From the NCBI RefSeq assembly GCF_013283365.1, contig NZ_WBYM01000001.1:248001-312000 (forward strand): DNA of 64,000 nucleotides. Direction: 5' to 3'. Positions 55,747-64,000 of this stretch are shown in pieces. The first letter of the stretch is position 1, and each line of letters begins with the position of its first letter. The notes under the pieces are model-generated. The model searched no databases, was not told where the DNA came from, and worked only from the letters and a program-made list of their open reading frames with translations. A program made the position numbers and the translations under genes. This DNA comes from Marinobacterium sp. xm-d-530 (GTDB lineage: Bacteria > Pseudomonadota > Gammaproteobacteria > Pseudomonadales > Balneatricaceae).

Positions 55747-56136
55747 TTAAACGCGACGTTTCTTCGGAGGGCGACAACCATTGTGTGGAATAGGTGTCAC
55801 ATCCGTGATGTTTGCGATTTTGTAGCCACAAGCGTTCAGTGCGCGCACTGCAGACTCACGACCTGGTCCAGGACCCTTCACAAACACGTCTAGGTTTTTC
55901 AAGCCGTACTCTAGTGCAGCTTGACCAGCACGTTCAGCAGCAACCTGTGCAGCGAACGGCGTGCTCTTACGAGAACCACGGAAGCCAGAGCCTCCAGAAG
56001 TTGCCCAAGAAAGAGCATTACCTTGACGATCGGTAATAGTAATAATGGTGTTGTTAAAAGAAGCGTGGATGTGCGCAAGGCCATCCGCAACTTGCTTTTT
56101 AACTTTTTTACGTGTGCGATTACTCGGCTTAGCCAT
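55747..56136 (-). CDS. rpsK: 30S ribosomal protein S11
   Basis: A 129-residue protein with [20 protein letters not shown] and the end [13 protein letters not shown], both S11 hallmarks. It binds the 16S platform region. It lies 19 bases after rpsM and 20 before rpsD. Confidence 0.98.
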   Translation of the reverse strand: MAKPSNRTRKKVKKQVADGLAHIHASFNNTIITITDRQGNALSWATSGGSGFRGSRKSTPFAAQVAAERAGQAALEYGLKNLDVFVKGPGPGRESAVRALNACGYKIANITDVTPIPHNGCRPPKKRRV

Positions 56137-56155
56137 AGTTAGTAATTCCTATCGC

Positions 56156-56512
56156 TTACTTACGGATCGGTTTACGTGGGCCCTTACGGGTACGTGCGTT
56201 AGTTTTAGAACGCTGTCCGCGCACCGGTAGATTACGACGGTGACGGATACCACGGAAACAACCAAGGTCCATAAGACGCTTAATATTCATGTTGACTTCA
56301 CGACGAAGGTCGCCTTCAACAGTCAACTTAGTAACTTCACCACGAACATTGTCGAGTAGCTCTTCAGAAAGATCGCCAACTTTAGTCGTTGGATCGATAC
56401 CTACTGTGTCACAAATCTGCTGTGCAGTTGTGCGGCCGACTCCATAAATGTAAGTCAGTGAAATTACCGCGTGCTTGTTGTCAGGAATATTGACGCCAGC
56501 TATACGGGCCAT
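56156..56512 (-). CDS. rpsM: 30S ribosomal protein S13
   Basis: A 118-residue protein: [29 protein letters not shown] and the end [13 protein letters not shown]13 contacts the P-site tRNA and 50S bridge. First gene of the alpha operon, with its own promoter and a structured leader upstream. Confidence 0.98.
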   Translation of the reverse strand: MARIAGVNIPDNKHAVISLTYIYGVGRTTAQQICDTVGIDPTTKVGDLSEELLDNVRGEVTKLTVEGDLRREVNMNIKRLMDLGCFRGIRHRRNLPVRGQRSKTNARTRKGPRKPIRK

Positions 56513-56513
56513 T

Positions 56514-56585
56514 CAATGTACTCCATTAGTTAATTATTCGCTTCCAGCAAGAACTGGGTACGAAATTACATTCAGTTCGTGGAAG
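56514..56585 (-). promoter_or_regulatory. Alpha-operon leader resembling the S4-binding pseudoknot (Alpha_RBS)
   Basis: Minus strand: an outer stem CTTCCA/TGGAAG and an inner stem GAACTG/CAGTTC (56541-56585), then TAATTAACTAATGGAGTACATTG up to the rpsM ATG. The plan matches the E. coli alpha leader: nested stems, then an AU-rich stretch and GGAGU near the start codon. There S4 traps the ribosome. The match is by eye and not by covariance model. Confidence 0.6.
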
Positions 56586-56592
56586 GCGCGCA

Positions 56593-56621
56593 ATTATACG
56601 GGTTGATTATTATTAAATCAA
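56593..56621 (-). promoter_or_regulatory. Internal sigma-70 promoter of the alpha operon
   Basis: Minus strand: TTGATT (56621-56616), a 17-base spacer, TATAAT (56598-56593), in the 144-base rpmJ-rpsM gap. The spacer also forms a hairpin arm (GGGTTGATT ... AATCAACCC), so the same DNA could weaken read-through from spc. Confidence 0.75.
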
Positions 56622-56656
56622 CCCATGCGCCCTTCCGCCTCGTTTACAGCTTAGGA

Positions 56657-56773
56657 TTAACCCTGGCGCTGCTTGTGACGAGGTTCAACCTTACAGATCA
56701 CGCGAACGGAACCGTTACGACGTACGATCTTACAGTTACGGCAAATTTTCTTAACAGATGCGCGTACTTTCAT
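56657..56773 (-). CDS. rpmJ: 50S ribosomal protein L36
   Basis: A 38-residue protein, [20 protein letters not shown] then [19 protein letters not shown]11, C14, C27 and the following His form the zinc site of the C+ type L36. Last gene of the spc operon, 17 bases after secY. Confidence 0.97.
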   Translation of the reverse strand: MKVRASVKKICRNCKIVRRNGSVRVICKVEPRHKQRQG

Positions 56774-56789
56774 AATTCACCTCAATGGT

Positions 56790-58115
56790 TTAACGCAGTA
56801 AACCTGCGCCACCCTTTAGATTCGACTTCTTCATCAATGATTCATACTGGTGTGACATAAGGTGCGATTGCACTTGTGCCATGAAGTCCATTACCACGAC
56901 TACGACGATCAGTAACGAAGTACCACCGAAGTAGAAAGGTACGTTCCATGCAACTACCATCGCCTGTGGCATCAGAGATACCGCAGTGATGTAAAGAGCA
57001 CCAAACAGAGTAAGGCGGCTCAATACTGAGTCGATGTAACGAGCAGACTGTTCACCTGGACGAATACCTGGGATGAAAGCACCCGATTTCTTCAGGTTAT
57101 CTGCCACTTCACGAGGATTAAACATAATCGCCGTGTAGAAGTAACAGAAAAATATAATTGCTGCCGAGAACAACAGAATATACAACGGCTGGCCTGGGCC
57201 TAGAGCCAATGCAACATCCTGAAGCCAATCCATACCCTCACTCTGACCAAACCATTGGCCTAGAGATGCAGGGAATAGCAGAATAGAGCTTGCGAAGATC
57301 GGTGGGATAACACCCGCCATGTTGACCTTCAAAGGCAAGTGACTGGTTTGGCCCGCATAAACGCGGTTACCCTGCTGGCGTTTTGCGTAGTTAATGGTGA
57401 TACGACGTTGTGCGCGTTCCATGAACACGACAAAACCAACCGTCGCTACCGCTAACACTGCAATTGCTAGCAGCGCCAGGATGTTAAGATCACCCTGACG
57501 AGCCGATTCAAAGGACTGACCGATCGCACCAGGAAGACCCGCTACGATACCAGCAAAGATCAGAATCGAGATACCGTTACCGATACCACGTTCAGTGATC
57601 TGCTCACCAAGCCACATTAGGAATACTGCACCAGCGACCAGTGTAATAACAGCTACAAAGTAGAAGTTAAACGCTGTGCTGAATGCCACGCCCTGATTAG
57701 CTAGACCAACGGTCATACCCAAGCCCTGAACAGTTGCTAGTGCAACCGTACCGTAACGTGTGTATTGGTTGATCTTACGGCGACCAGCTTCACCCTCTTT
57801 CTTCAACTGTTCAAGCTGAGGGCTAACCGCTGTCATCAACTGCATGATAATCGATGCAGAGATGTACGGCATGATACCTAGAGCCAAGATCGACATGCGC
57901 TCGAGTGCACCACCCGAGAACATATTGAATAGGCTTAGGATCGTACCCTGGTTCTGATCAAACAGAGCAGCAAGACGATCTGGGTTAATACCCGGAACCG
58001 GAATATGCGCGCCAATACGATACACAATGATCGCAATCGCGACGTAACGTAGACGAGCCCAAAGCTCACCTAGTCCGCTTGCATTTCCTGCTGGTACTTG
58101 TCCTTTAGTTGCCAT
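56790..58115 (-). CDS. secY: Preprotein translocase subunit SecY
   Basis: A 441-residue, 10-span channel protein with [43 protein letters not shown] and PTIG-like lateral-gate wording. It forms the SecYEG protein-conducting channel in the inner membrane. It overlaps the rplO stop by one base and is followed by rpmJ. Confidence 0.98.
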   Translation of the reverse strand: MATKGQVPAGNASGLGELWARLRYVAIAIIVYRIGAHIPVPGINPDRLAALFDQNQGTILSLFNMFSGGALERMSILALGIMPYISASIIMQLMTAVSPQLEQLKKEGEAGRRKINQYTRYGTVALATVQGLGMTVGLANQGVAFSTAFNFYFVAVITLVAGAVFLMWLGEQITERGIGNGISILIFAGIVAGLPGAIGQSFESARQGDLNILALLAIAVLAVATVGFVVFMERAQRRITINYAKRQQGNRVYAGQTSHLPLKVNMAGVIPPIFASSILLFPASLGQWFGQSEGMDWLQDVALALGPGQPLYILLFSAAIIFFCYFYTAIMFNPREVADNLKKSGAFIPGIRPGEQSARYIDSVLSRLTLFGALYITAVSLMPQAMVVAWNVPFYFGGTSLLIVVVVVMDFMAQVQSHLMSHQYESLMKKSNLKGGAGLLR

Positions 58116-58549
58116 TACGCTTCTACCTTACCACCGGCAGCTTCGATTGCAGCTAGAGCGCCTTTAGTCACTTTAAGACCTTTAACGGTAACTGCTTTAG
58201 TAATTTCACCAGACAGAATTACACGTGCAGAGGTGATCTCTTCACGGATAATGTCAGCCTGTTTAAGCGCTGCGAGGTCAACTACGTCAACACCGCAAGC
58301 AGCCAATTCGTTTAGACGAATTTCAGCTACGTAACGCGCTTGGCGAGATGTGAAACCAAATTTTGGCAGACGACGCTGCAAAGGCATTTGACCGCCTTCA
58401 AAACCTGGCTTAACACTACCGCCTGAGCGAGATTTAAGACCCTTGTGACCACGACCACCAGTCTTACCTAGGCCGGAGCCGATACCACGTCCAACACGCT
58501 TAGGAGCGTGCTTAGAACCGGCACCCGGGCGAAGAGTATTCAAACGCAT
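58115..58549 (-). CDS. rplO: 50S ribosomal protein L15
   Basis: A 144-residue protein: [38 protein letters not shown]. It is a late-binding 23S rRNA protein. It lies 16 bases after rpmD and overlaps secY by one base. Confidence 0.98.
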   Translation of the reverse strand: MRLNTLRPGAGSKHAPKRVGRGIGSGLGKTGGRGHKGLKSRSGGSVKPGFEGGQMPLQRRLPKFGFTSRQARYVAEIRLNELAACGVDVVDLAALKQADIIREEITSARVILSGEITKAVTVKGLKVTKGALAAIEAAGGKVEA

Positions 58550-58565
58550 TTGGGTGACTCCTCTA

Positions 58566-58745
58566 TTAGTCTTCTACACGAAGCATGTAGTTGACTTTGT
58601 TAATCATGCCACGAACTGCAGGAGTGTCTTCCAACTCAACAGTGTGGTTCATGCGACGTAGACCAAGACCTGTTAGGGTAGCTTTATGCTTCGGAATGAT
58701 ACCGATTGGGCTGCGTACCAAAGTGATTTTAACTGTATTAGCCAT
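58566..58745 (-). CDS. rpmD: 50S ribosomal protein L30
   Basis: A 59-residue protein read from ATG 58745: [20 protein letters not shown], then [20 protein letters not shown] and the end NYMLRVED. This is L30, in its usual place between rpsE and rplO. Its ATG is three bases after the rpsE stop. Confidence 0.97.
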   Translation of the reverse strand: MANTVKITLVRSPIGIIPKHKATLTGLGLRRMNHTVELEDTPAVRGMINKVNYMLRVED

Positions 58746-58748
58746 CGA

Positions 58749-59252
58749 TTAGTTCCCCAGGATCTCTTCGACTGACTTACCGCGCTTAGCTGCAACATCT
58801 TCAGGAGACGCCATAGACGCAAGACCTTTAACAGTCGCGCGAACAACGTTCACTGGGTTTGTTGAGCCGTAGCACTTAGCCAATACGTTTTCTACACCAG
58901 CCAGTTCAAGAACTGCACGCATCGCGCCACCGGCGATAACACCAGTACCTTCAGATGCAGGCTGCATGTAGACCATTGAAGCACCGTGACGTGCTTTGAT
59001 TGGGTACTGCAACGTGTGACCGTTTAGAGAAACGCTCACCATGTTACGACGTGCTTGTTCCATTGCCTTTTGAATTGCAACTGGTACTTCGCGCGCTTTA
59101 CCGCGACCAAAACCAACACGGCCATTGCCGTCACCAACTACAGTAAGAGCTGTAAAGCCGAAGATACGACCACCCTTAACTACTTTGGCTACACGGTTTA
59201 CCTGAACAAGCTTCTCTTGCAGTTCACCGTCTTTCTGTTCGTGATTTGCCAT
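58749..59252 (-). CDS. rpsE: 30S ribosomal protein S5
   Basis: A 167-residue protein with a double-stranded RNA-binding-like domain ([35 protein letters not shown]) and [19 protein letters not shown]5 helps translational accuracy. Between rplR and rpmD. Confidence 0.98.
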   Translation of the reverse strand: MANHEQKDGELQEKLVQVNRVAKVVKGGRIFGFTALTVVGDGNGRVGFGRGKAREVPVAIQKAMEQARRNMVSVSLNGHTLQYPIKARHGASMVYMQPASEGTGVIAGGAMRAVLELAGVENVLAKCYGSTNPVNVVRATVKGLASMASPEDVAAKRGKSVEEILGN

Positions 59253-59263
59253 AATAGAAACCT

Positions 59264-59614
59264 TTAGAATTCCAAACCGCCTTCACGTGCAGCGTCTGCT
59301 AGAGCAGCTACACGACCGTGGTATTTAAAACCAGAGCGGTCAAACGCTACCTGGCTAACACCTGCTTCTTTTGCACGGCTAGCGATCAGAGTACCGACCT
59401 TTTTAGCCGCTTCGATGTTACCAGTTGCGCTTTCACGCATATCTTTTTCAACTGTAGAAGCTGCAGCAAGAACTGTAGCGCCATCTGCAGTTACGATTTG
59501 CGCGTAGATATGGCGCGGTGTGCGGTTAACACACAGACGTGCAGTACCGATCTCACGCATTTTAGCGCGTGAACGACGAGCACGACGTAAACGAGATTCT
59601 TTTTTAACGTTCAT
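59264..59614 (-). CDS. rplR: 50S ribosomal protein L18
   Basis: A 116-residue protein: [20 protein letters not shown] and [20 protein letters not shown]. It binds 5S rRNA. Between rplF and rpsE. Confidence 0.98.
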   Translation of the reverse strand: MNVKKESRLRRARRSRAKMREIGTARLCVNRTPRHIYAQIVTADGATVLAAASTVEKDMRESATGNIEAAKKVGTLIASRAKEAGVSQVAFDRSGFKYHGRVAALADAAREGGLEF

Positions 59615-59623
59615 AACCCTGCC

Positions 59624-60157
59624 TTACTTCTTCTTAGCTTCTTTACGGCGAACAAATTCGTCGCTGTAACGAACACCTTTACCTTTGTATGGCTCAGGTG
59701 GGCGGAAACCACGAACTTCAGCAGCAACCTGGCCTACAACTTGTTTGTCGGCACCAGAGATGACAACAGTCGTTTGGTTAGGTACTTCTGCCTTGATACC
59801 TTCAGGCAGTGCGTACTCTACTGGGTGTGAGAAACCCAGAGTCAGGTTTAGAGTGCTTCCAGAAACCGCAGCACGGTAACCAACACCGATCAGTGTTAGC
59901 TCTTTTTTGAAGCCTTCGCTAACACCAGTAACCATGTTGTTAACGATAGAACGAGTTGTGCCAGCCAGTGCAACAGATTGTTTAGCACCGTCACGAGTAC
60001 CGAAGTTCAATGCACCTTCAGCCTGTTCAACAGTAACTGATGGGTGTACTTCGTGTGATAGCTGACCATTTTTGCCTTTAGCGCTGATCGTCTGGCCAGA
60101 GATTGAGATCTCTACACCAGCAGGCACAGCAACAGGCGCTTTAGCGATACGTGACAT
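59624..60157 (-). CDS. rplF: 50S ribosomal protein L6
   Basis: A 177-residue protein made of two repeated domains, [20 protein letters not shown] and the end [20 protein letters not shown]. It sits near the factor-binding site of 23S rRNA. Eleven bases after rpsH. Confidence 0.98.
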   Translation of the reverse strand: MSRIAKAPVAVPAGVEISISGQTISAKGKNGQLSHEVHPSVTVEQAEGALNFGTRDGAKQSVALAGTTRSIVNNMVTGVSEGFKKELTLIGVGYRAAVSGSTLNLTLGFSHPVEYALPEGIKAEVPNQTTVVISGADKQVVGQVAAEVRGFRPPEPYKGKGVRYSDEFVRRKEAKKK

Positions 60158-60168
60158 CGTAAATCCCC

Positions 60169-60561
60169 TTAGAATACTGTGCAGATCACTTCACCGCCGA
60201 TACCAGCAGCGCGCGCAGCGCGATCGGTCATTACACCTTTGCTAGTAGAAACGATTGCGCAACCTAGGCCATCTGATACTTTTGGAAGATCAGATGCAGA
60301 TTTGTAGATACGTAGAGATGGCTTAGATACTCGCTTGATCTCTTCGATAACTGGCTTGCCTTCGAAGTATTTCAGTTCGATAGACAGCACAGGCTTAACG
60401 TCACCTTCAACTGAGTAACCGTTGATGTAACCTTCTTCTTGTAGAACCGCTGCAATAGCAACTTTCTGCTTTGAAGATGGCATAGCAACAGCAACTTTCT
60501 CAGCCATGTGACCGTTGCGGATGCGTGTGAACATATCCGCGAGCGTGTCTTGCATGCTCAT
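60169..60561 (-). CDS. rpsH: 30S ribosomal protein S8
   Basis: A 130-residue protein: [20 protein letters not shown] and [21 protein letters not shown]8 binds 16S rRNA helix 21 and, in E. coli, represses spc translation at an rRNA-like site in the rplE region. A strong hairpin precedes this gene at 60585-60633. Confidence 0.98.
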   Translation of the reverse strand: MSMQDTLADMFTRIRNGHMAEKVAVAMPSSKQKVAIAAVLQEEGYINGYSVEGDVKPVLSIELKYFEGKPVIEEIKRVSKPSLRIYKSASDLPKVSDGLGCAIVSTSKGVMTDRAARAAGIGGEVICTVF

Positions 60562-60584
60562 GCTTTTACTTCCTCTCTTGTGCA

Positions 60585-60633
60585 GCGTAGTGCGGTAGCC
60601 CCGTCATCACTGACGTGGCCCGGACCACTACGC
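60585..60633 (-). promoter_or_regulatory. Long hairpin in the rpsN-rpsH gap
   Basis: GCGTAGTG (60585-60592) pairs with CACTACGC (60626-60633), and an inner stem CGTCA-N4-TGACG extends it, with few unpaired bases between. It fills much of a 94-base gap, unusually long inside spc. No T tract follows, so it is not a plain terminator. Confidence 0.55.
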
Positions 60634-60655
60634 TTACCGTTAACTAACTGGTGGA

Positions 60656-60961
60656 TTACCAGCTAGCTTTCTTAAGGCCTGGTACGTCGCCGCGCATTGC
60701 AGCTTCGCGTAGCTGGTTACGGCAAAGACCGAACTTGCGGTAAACCGCATGTGGACGACCTGTTACCTGACAGCGACGCTGTTTACGTACTGGGCTAGCG
60801 TCACGTGGCAGTTTCTGCAACGCAACTTGTGCTTCCCACACTTCATCTTCAGAAGAAGCTGGTGAAGCGATGATAGCTTTCAGAGAAGCGCGTTTCTCAG
60901 CGAACTTAGCCGCTAGTTTTTCGCGCTTAACTTCACGCTCCCACATAGATACCTTAGCCAT
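60656..60961 (-). CDS. rpsN: 30S ribosomal protein S14
   Basis: A 101-residue protein: [20 protein letters not shown] and [20 protein letters not shown]. It is the long form without the CxxC zinc site. Between rplE and the hairpin-containing gap before rpsH. Confidence 0.98.
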   Translation of the reverse strand: MAKVSMWEREVKREKLAAKFAEKRASLKAIIASPASSEDEVWEAQVALQKLPRDASPVRKQRRCQVTGRPHAVYRKFGLCRNQLREAAMRGDVPGLKKASW

Positions 60962-60975
60962 ATCTTATCCCTTCC

Positions 60976-61515
60976 TTATTTCTTGAACGGGAACTGCAGT
61001 GCAGTCAAAAGAGCACGACCTTCGTCGTTTGTCTTCGCAGTCGTCGTGATAGTGATATCAAGACCACGGATCGCGTCTACTTTGTCGTAGTCGATCTCTG
61101 GGAAGATGATCTGCTCTTTAACACCCATGCTGTAGTTACCACGGCCGTCAAATGACTTAGGGTTAAGACCACGGAAGTCACGGATACGTGGAACCGCAAC
61201 GTCAACTAGACGGTCTAGGAATTCCCACATACGCTCGCCGCGTAGAGTAACCTTACAACCGATTGGCCAACCTTCACGAACTTTAAAGCCCGCTACAGAT
61301 TTACGAGCCAACGTAACAACAGGCTTCTGACCAGCGATTGCAGTCATATCATTTACTGCATTCTCTAGAAGCTTCTTGTCTGCCAGTGCTTCACCAACAC
61401 CCATGTTAAGTGTGATTTTAGTAACACGTGGAACAGCCATTACGTTTGGCGAATTCAATTCTTCTTTAAGACTCTGTTTGATCTGAGTCTCGTAAAGCGC
61501 TTTCAATCTAGACAT
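60976..61515 (-). CDS. rplE: 50S ribosomal protein L5
   Basis: A 179-residue protein: [47 protein letters not shown]. It links 5S rRNA to the central protuberance. Between rplX and rpsN. Confidence 0.98.
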   Translation of the reverse strand: MSRLKALYETQIKQSLKEELNSPNVMAVPRVTKITLNMGVGEALADKKLLENAVNDMTAIAGQKPVVTLARKSVAGFKVREGWPIGCKVTLRGERMWEFLDRLVDVAVPRIRDFRGLNPKSFDGRGNYSMGVKEQIIFPEIDYDKVDAIRGLDITITTTAKTNDEGRALLTALQFPFKK

Positions 61516-61529
61516 CTGTTCTACTCCTC

Positions 61530-61844
61530 TTACTCAACGATTTCGCCAGTTGATTTGTAGAAGCGAACTTTAGTGCCGTCTTCAAGAGTCTTGAAGCCTA
61601 CACGATCGCCTTTACCAGTCGCAGCGTTAAAGATAGCAACGTTAGAAGTCGCGATAGCCGCTTCCTTCTCAATGATGCCACCTGGTTGCTGAAGCATAGG
61701 GTTTGGCTTCTGGTGTTTTTTCACCATGTTGATGCCAGACACGATCAAACGATCGTTTTCAAGTACGCGAGAAACTTTGCCACGCTTACCTTTGTCTTTA
61801 CCTGCGATAACGATGACTTCGTCGTCACGTTTAATCTTGCGCAT
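61530..61844 (-). CDS. rplX: 50S ribosomal protein L24
   Basis: A 104-residue protein with a KOW motif: [20 protein letters not shown] and [13 protein letters not shown]. It initiates 50S assembly. A 100-base gap separates it from rplN; the gap has an imperfect hairpin around 61898-61923 and no gene. Confidence 0.98.
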   Translation of the reverse strand: MRKIKRDDEVIVIAGKDKGKRGKVSRVLENDRLIVSGINMVKKHQKPNPMLQQPGGIIEKEAAIATSNVAIFNAATGKGDRVGFKTLEDGTKVRFYKSTGEIVE

Positions 61845-61944
61845 TTTAATTTACCTTCGTTTCCTACTACCTTCCTCATGCTGAAAAACGCCAAACTCGT
61901 TAGAGCTTGACGTTTTCCTTAAAAACTTCGAATTTTTCGAGGTT

Positions 61945-62313
61945 TTATAGCACTTCAGGCGCCAGGGAAATGATCTTCATGAACTTCTCAGAGCGAAGCT
62001 CACGCGTTACTGGGCCGAAGATACGAGTTCCGATTGGAGCGTCGTTCGCGTTCAAAAGAACCGCTGAGTTAACATCAAAACGGATCAATGAACCATCGGG
62101 ACGACGAACACCTTTACGGGTACGTACTACGACAGCTTTAAGTACTTGGCCTTTTTTAACTTTGCCACGAGGAATCGCTTCTTTAACCGATACCTTGATA
62201 ACATCGCCAACGTTAGCGTAACGACGGTGTGAACCGCCTAGTACTTTAATACACTGCACTCGCTTAGCGCCGCTGTTATCAGCGACATCAAGCATCGTTT
62301 CAGTTTGAATCAT
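61945..62313 (-). CDS. rplN: 50S ribosomal protein L14
   Basis: A 122-residue protein: [20 protein letters not shown] and the end IISLAPEVL. First gene of the spc operon. A long hairpin lies just upstream. Confidence 0.98.
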   Translation of the reverse strand: MIQTETMLDVADNSGAKRVQCIKVLGGSHRRYANVGDVIKVSVKEAIPRGKVKKGQVLKAVVVRTRKGVRRPDGSLIRFDVNSAVLLNANDAPIGTRIFGPVTRELRSEKFMKIISLAPEVL

Positions 62314-62335
62314 GGTTTACTCCACAATCTCTAGT

Positions 62336-62371
62336 GCCTCATTCGACCCTCAATCGACCGTCGAATAAGGC
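62336..62371 (-). promoter_or_regulatory. Hairpin at the S10-spc boundary
   Basis: GCCTTATTCGAC (62371-62360) pairs over its full 12 bases, with one G-U, with GTCGAATGAGGC (62347-62336), around a 12-base loop. It lies between rpsQ and rplN. No T run follows, so a role in mRNA processing or attenuation is more likely than termination. Confidence 0.6.
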
Positions 62372-62397
62372 GGCTAGTGAAGCAAAGGTGCAATAGT

Positions 62398-62661
62398 TTA
62401 CACCTTTGCTCCACGTTCTTCAATGCGTACCAATGACCAAGACTTAGTCTTAGACAGAGGGCGACTTTCCGCGATTGTCACTAGGTCACCCGCTTGGCAT
62501 TCATTCTTCTCATCGTGTGCGTGCAACTTAGTTGAACGCTTCATGAATTTACCGTAGATCGGGTGCTTTTCCTTGCGCTCAACCAACACAGTGATGGTCT
62601 TATCCATCTTGTCACTGATAACTTTACCAGTAACGGTACGAGTACGTTTTTCAGCGCTCAT
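62398..62661 (-). CDS. rpsQ: 30S ribosomal protein S17
   Basis: An 87-residue protein: [20 protein letters not shown] and [15 protein letters not shown]. Last gene of the S10 operon, directly after rpmC. Confidence 0.98.
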   Translation of the reverse strand: MSAEKRTRTVTGKVISDKMDKTITVLVERKEKHPIYGKFMKRSTKLHAHDEKNECQAGDLVTIAESRPLSKTKSWSLVRIEERGAKV

Positions 62662-62853
62662 TTAGTCACCTGCTTTTTGGTTAAGTACTGTCTTAACGCG
62701 AGCGATGTCGCGACGAACCTGACCCAACATGTGAGTCTGTGCCAACTGGCCAGTAGCCTTTTGCATACGCAAGTTAAACTGATCCTTTAGGAGAGTCAGC
62801 AATGTTTGCTGAAGCTCTTCTACGGATTGATCACGTAGTTCAGTAGCTTTCAT
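62662..62853 (-). CDS. rpmC: 50S ribosomal protein L29
   Basis: A 63-residue two-helix protein: [20 protein letters not shown] and [17 protein letters not shown]. It lies near the exit tunnel. It overlaps the rplP stop by one base and abuts rpsQ. Confidence 0.97.
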   Translation of the reverse strand: MKATELRDQSVEELQQTLLTLLKDQFNLRMQKATGQLAQTHMLGQVRRDIARVKTVLNQKAGD

Positions 62854-63266
62854 TACATCACCGTCCGTTTAACTACAGTTGTTGAAAGCGGAAGCTTAGC
62901 TGCCGCTAGTTCAAAGGCTTCTTTCGCGAGTTGTTCAGGTACGCCTGCCATTTCAAACAGCACTTTACCTGGTTGGATCTGAGCGACCCAGTACTCAACG
63001 TTACCCTTACCTTTACCCATACGTACTTCTAGTGGCTTACCTGTGATCGGCTTGTCTGGGAAGACACGGATCCAGATTTTACCACCACGTTTCACGTGAC
63101 GAGTCATGGTACGACGAGCCGCTTCGATCTGACGCGCTGTGATGCGACCACGTTCGGTCGATTTCAGTGCGAATTCACCAAAGCTAACGCTGCTGCCGCG
63201 TTGAGCCAAACCGCGGTTGCGGCCTTTCATTACCTTACGGAATTTTAAACGCTTAGGTTGCAACAT
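62853..63266 (-). CDS. rplP: 50S ribosomal protein L16
   Basis: A 137-residue protein: [20 protein letters not shown] and [19 protein letters not shown]. It shapes the A-site region of 23S rRNA. Between rpsC and rpmC. Confidence 0.98.
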   Translation of the reverse strand: MLQPKRLKFRKVMKGRNRGLAQRGSSVSFGEFALKSTERGRITARQIEAARRTMTRHVKRGGKIWIRVFPDKPITGKPLEVRMGKGKGNVEYWVAQIQPGKVLFEMAGVPEQLAKEAFELAAAKLPLSTTVVKRTVM

Positions 63267-63277
63267 GTTCCGCTACC

Positions 63278-63958
63278 TCACTTCGCTTTCTTCGCAGGTG
63301 CATTTTTCTCAGCGCGTACCTGTTCGATACCACCAAGAACTTCACCTTTGAAGATCCAAGTTTTGATGCCGATCACACCATAAGTAGTGTGGGCTTCGTA
63401 TGTAGCGTAGTCGATATCTGCACGTAGAGTGTGTAGAGGTACACGACCTTCACGGTACCACTCAGTACGTGCGATCTCAGCACCACCTAGACGGCCTGCA
63501 AGAGAGATCTTGATACCTTTTGCACCAGCACGCATGGTGTTCTGTACGGCGCGCTTCATAGCACGACGGAACATAACACGACGCTCTAGCTGACCTGCAA
63601 TGTTCTGCGCAACTAGCTTCGCATCCATATCTGGCTTGCGAATCTCTTCGATGTTGATGTGAACTGGCACACCCATCATCTTAGAAACAGTTGAACGTAG
63701 AACTTCTACGTCTTCACCTTTTTTACCAATCACGATGCCTGGACGCGCCGTGTGGATGGTGATTTTCGCATTCTGTGCAGGACGCTCGATTTCGATACGG
63801 CTTACAGATGCTTTTTCTAGCTGCTTCTCAAGGTACTTACGTACTTCAAGGTCATTCAACAGCTTCTTCGCGTAATCGGCTTTGTCCGCATACCACACAG
63901 AAGTATGGTCTTTTACGACACCAAGTCGAATACCGGTTGGGTTAACTTTTTGACCCAT
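63278..63958 (-). CDS. rpsC: 30S ribosomal protein S3
   Basis: A 226-residue protein with [20 protein letters not shown], a KH domain with [15 protein letters not shown], and the C-terminal S3 domain ([20 protein letters not shown]). It lines the mRNA entry tunnel. Between rplV and rplP. Confidence 0.98.
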   Translation of the reverse strand: MGQKVNPTGIRLGVVKDHTSVWYADKADYAKKLLNDLEVRKYLEKQLEKASVSRIEIERPAQNAKITIHTARPGIVIGKKGEDVEVLRSTVSKMMGVPVHINIEEIRKPDMDAKLVAQNIAGQLERRVMFRRAMKRAVQNTMRAGAKGIKISLAGRLGGAEIARTEWYREGRVPLHTLRADIDYATYEAHTTYGVIGIKTWIFKGEVLGGIEQVRAEKNAPAKKAK

Positions 63959-63983
63959 GATTAAATCTCCTAGTACTCAGCTC

Positions 63984-64000
63984 TTAGTCTGCGACCTTAA
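63984..64000 (-). CDS. rplV: Possible 3' end of 50S ribosomal protein L22 (partial)
   Basis: Just before rpsC the minus strand reads AAG GTC GCA GAC TAA. This would be the last codons of rplV, expected here by the conserved S10 order. Too short to identify from sequence alone. Confidence 0.45.

Overview
The window looks like a chromosome segment of a marine gammaproteobacterium of the Oceanospirillales type. The evidence is gene order: rpsT/murJ-ribF-ileS-lspA-fkpB-pil, proB-obgE-rpmA-rplU/ispB, fabA-fabB, and an alpha/spc/S10 ribosomal block. An acetate-uptake and sensing module and a full phenylacetate (paa) locus point the same way. I cannot fix the genus from sequence alone. I saw no tRNA, rRNA, CRISPR array or prophage.

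Layout. 1-2814: edge of ccmA, a DEDDh exonuclease and a DUF294/CBS/cNMP-binding protein whose natural start is cut off by an in-frame TAA. 3059-9238: DUF4212 plus an ActP-like sodium:solute symporter, divergent from a CrbS-like symporter-fused hybrid histidine kinase. 9374-16260: nadE and a six-gene type IV minor-pilin operon that lacks pilY1. 16337-30370: conserved housekeeping genes. 30424-49490: a paa locus merged with the wreckage of a benzoyl-CoA (box) locus. 49609-53037: a DUF3237 protein and a TRAP transporter. 53101-53615: a deleted yqhD-like pseudogene. 53665-64000: alpha, spc and part of the S10 ribosomal operons, all on the minus strand, with a candidate S4-type leader and an internal promoter.

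The most interesting region is 30424-39960. Intact minus-strand genes (paaF, a BoxD-like semialdehyde dehydrogenase, a second PaaG-like isomerase, paaH, paaJ) are interleaved with remnants that I recognise by translating the gaps. These are a benzoate-CoA ligase piece fused to an alpha/beta hydrolase tail, a thioesterase with one TAG, and the first 47 codons of a BoxR/BzdR-type regulator cut off by an IS3 remnant. Beyond paaY there are also pieces of an aldo/keto reductase, a LuxR-type HTH and a feruloyl-CoA synthase. Three TGCA-N6 sites survive at the two places where such a regulator would be expected to act. The simplest reading is that an aromatic-acid island carrying box and ferulate genes merged with paa. 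It then lost its upstream enzymes and regulator, while the shared lower pathway (hydratase, dehydrogenase, thiolase) was kept for phenylacetate.

The functional paa set is split. paaG-I-K and paaA-B-C-D-E-Z are on the plus strand, paaX and paaF/H/J on the minus strand, and paaY on the plus strand. Together they encode activation (PaaK), epoxidation (PaaABCE, with PaaD), isomerisation (PaaG), ring cleavage (PaaZ), beta-oxidation (PaaF, H, J), thioesterase housekeeping (PaaI, PaaY) and repression (PaaX). Intergenic repeats of two families (about 90-bp paired elements and GGAGCGGTCTT elements) recur through the first 28 kb.
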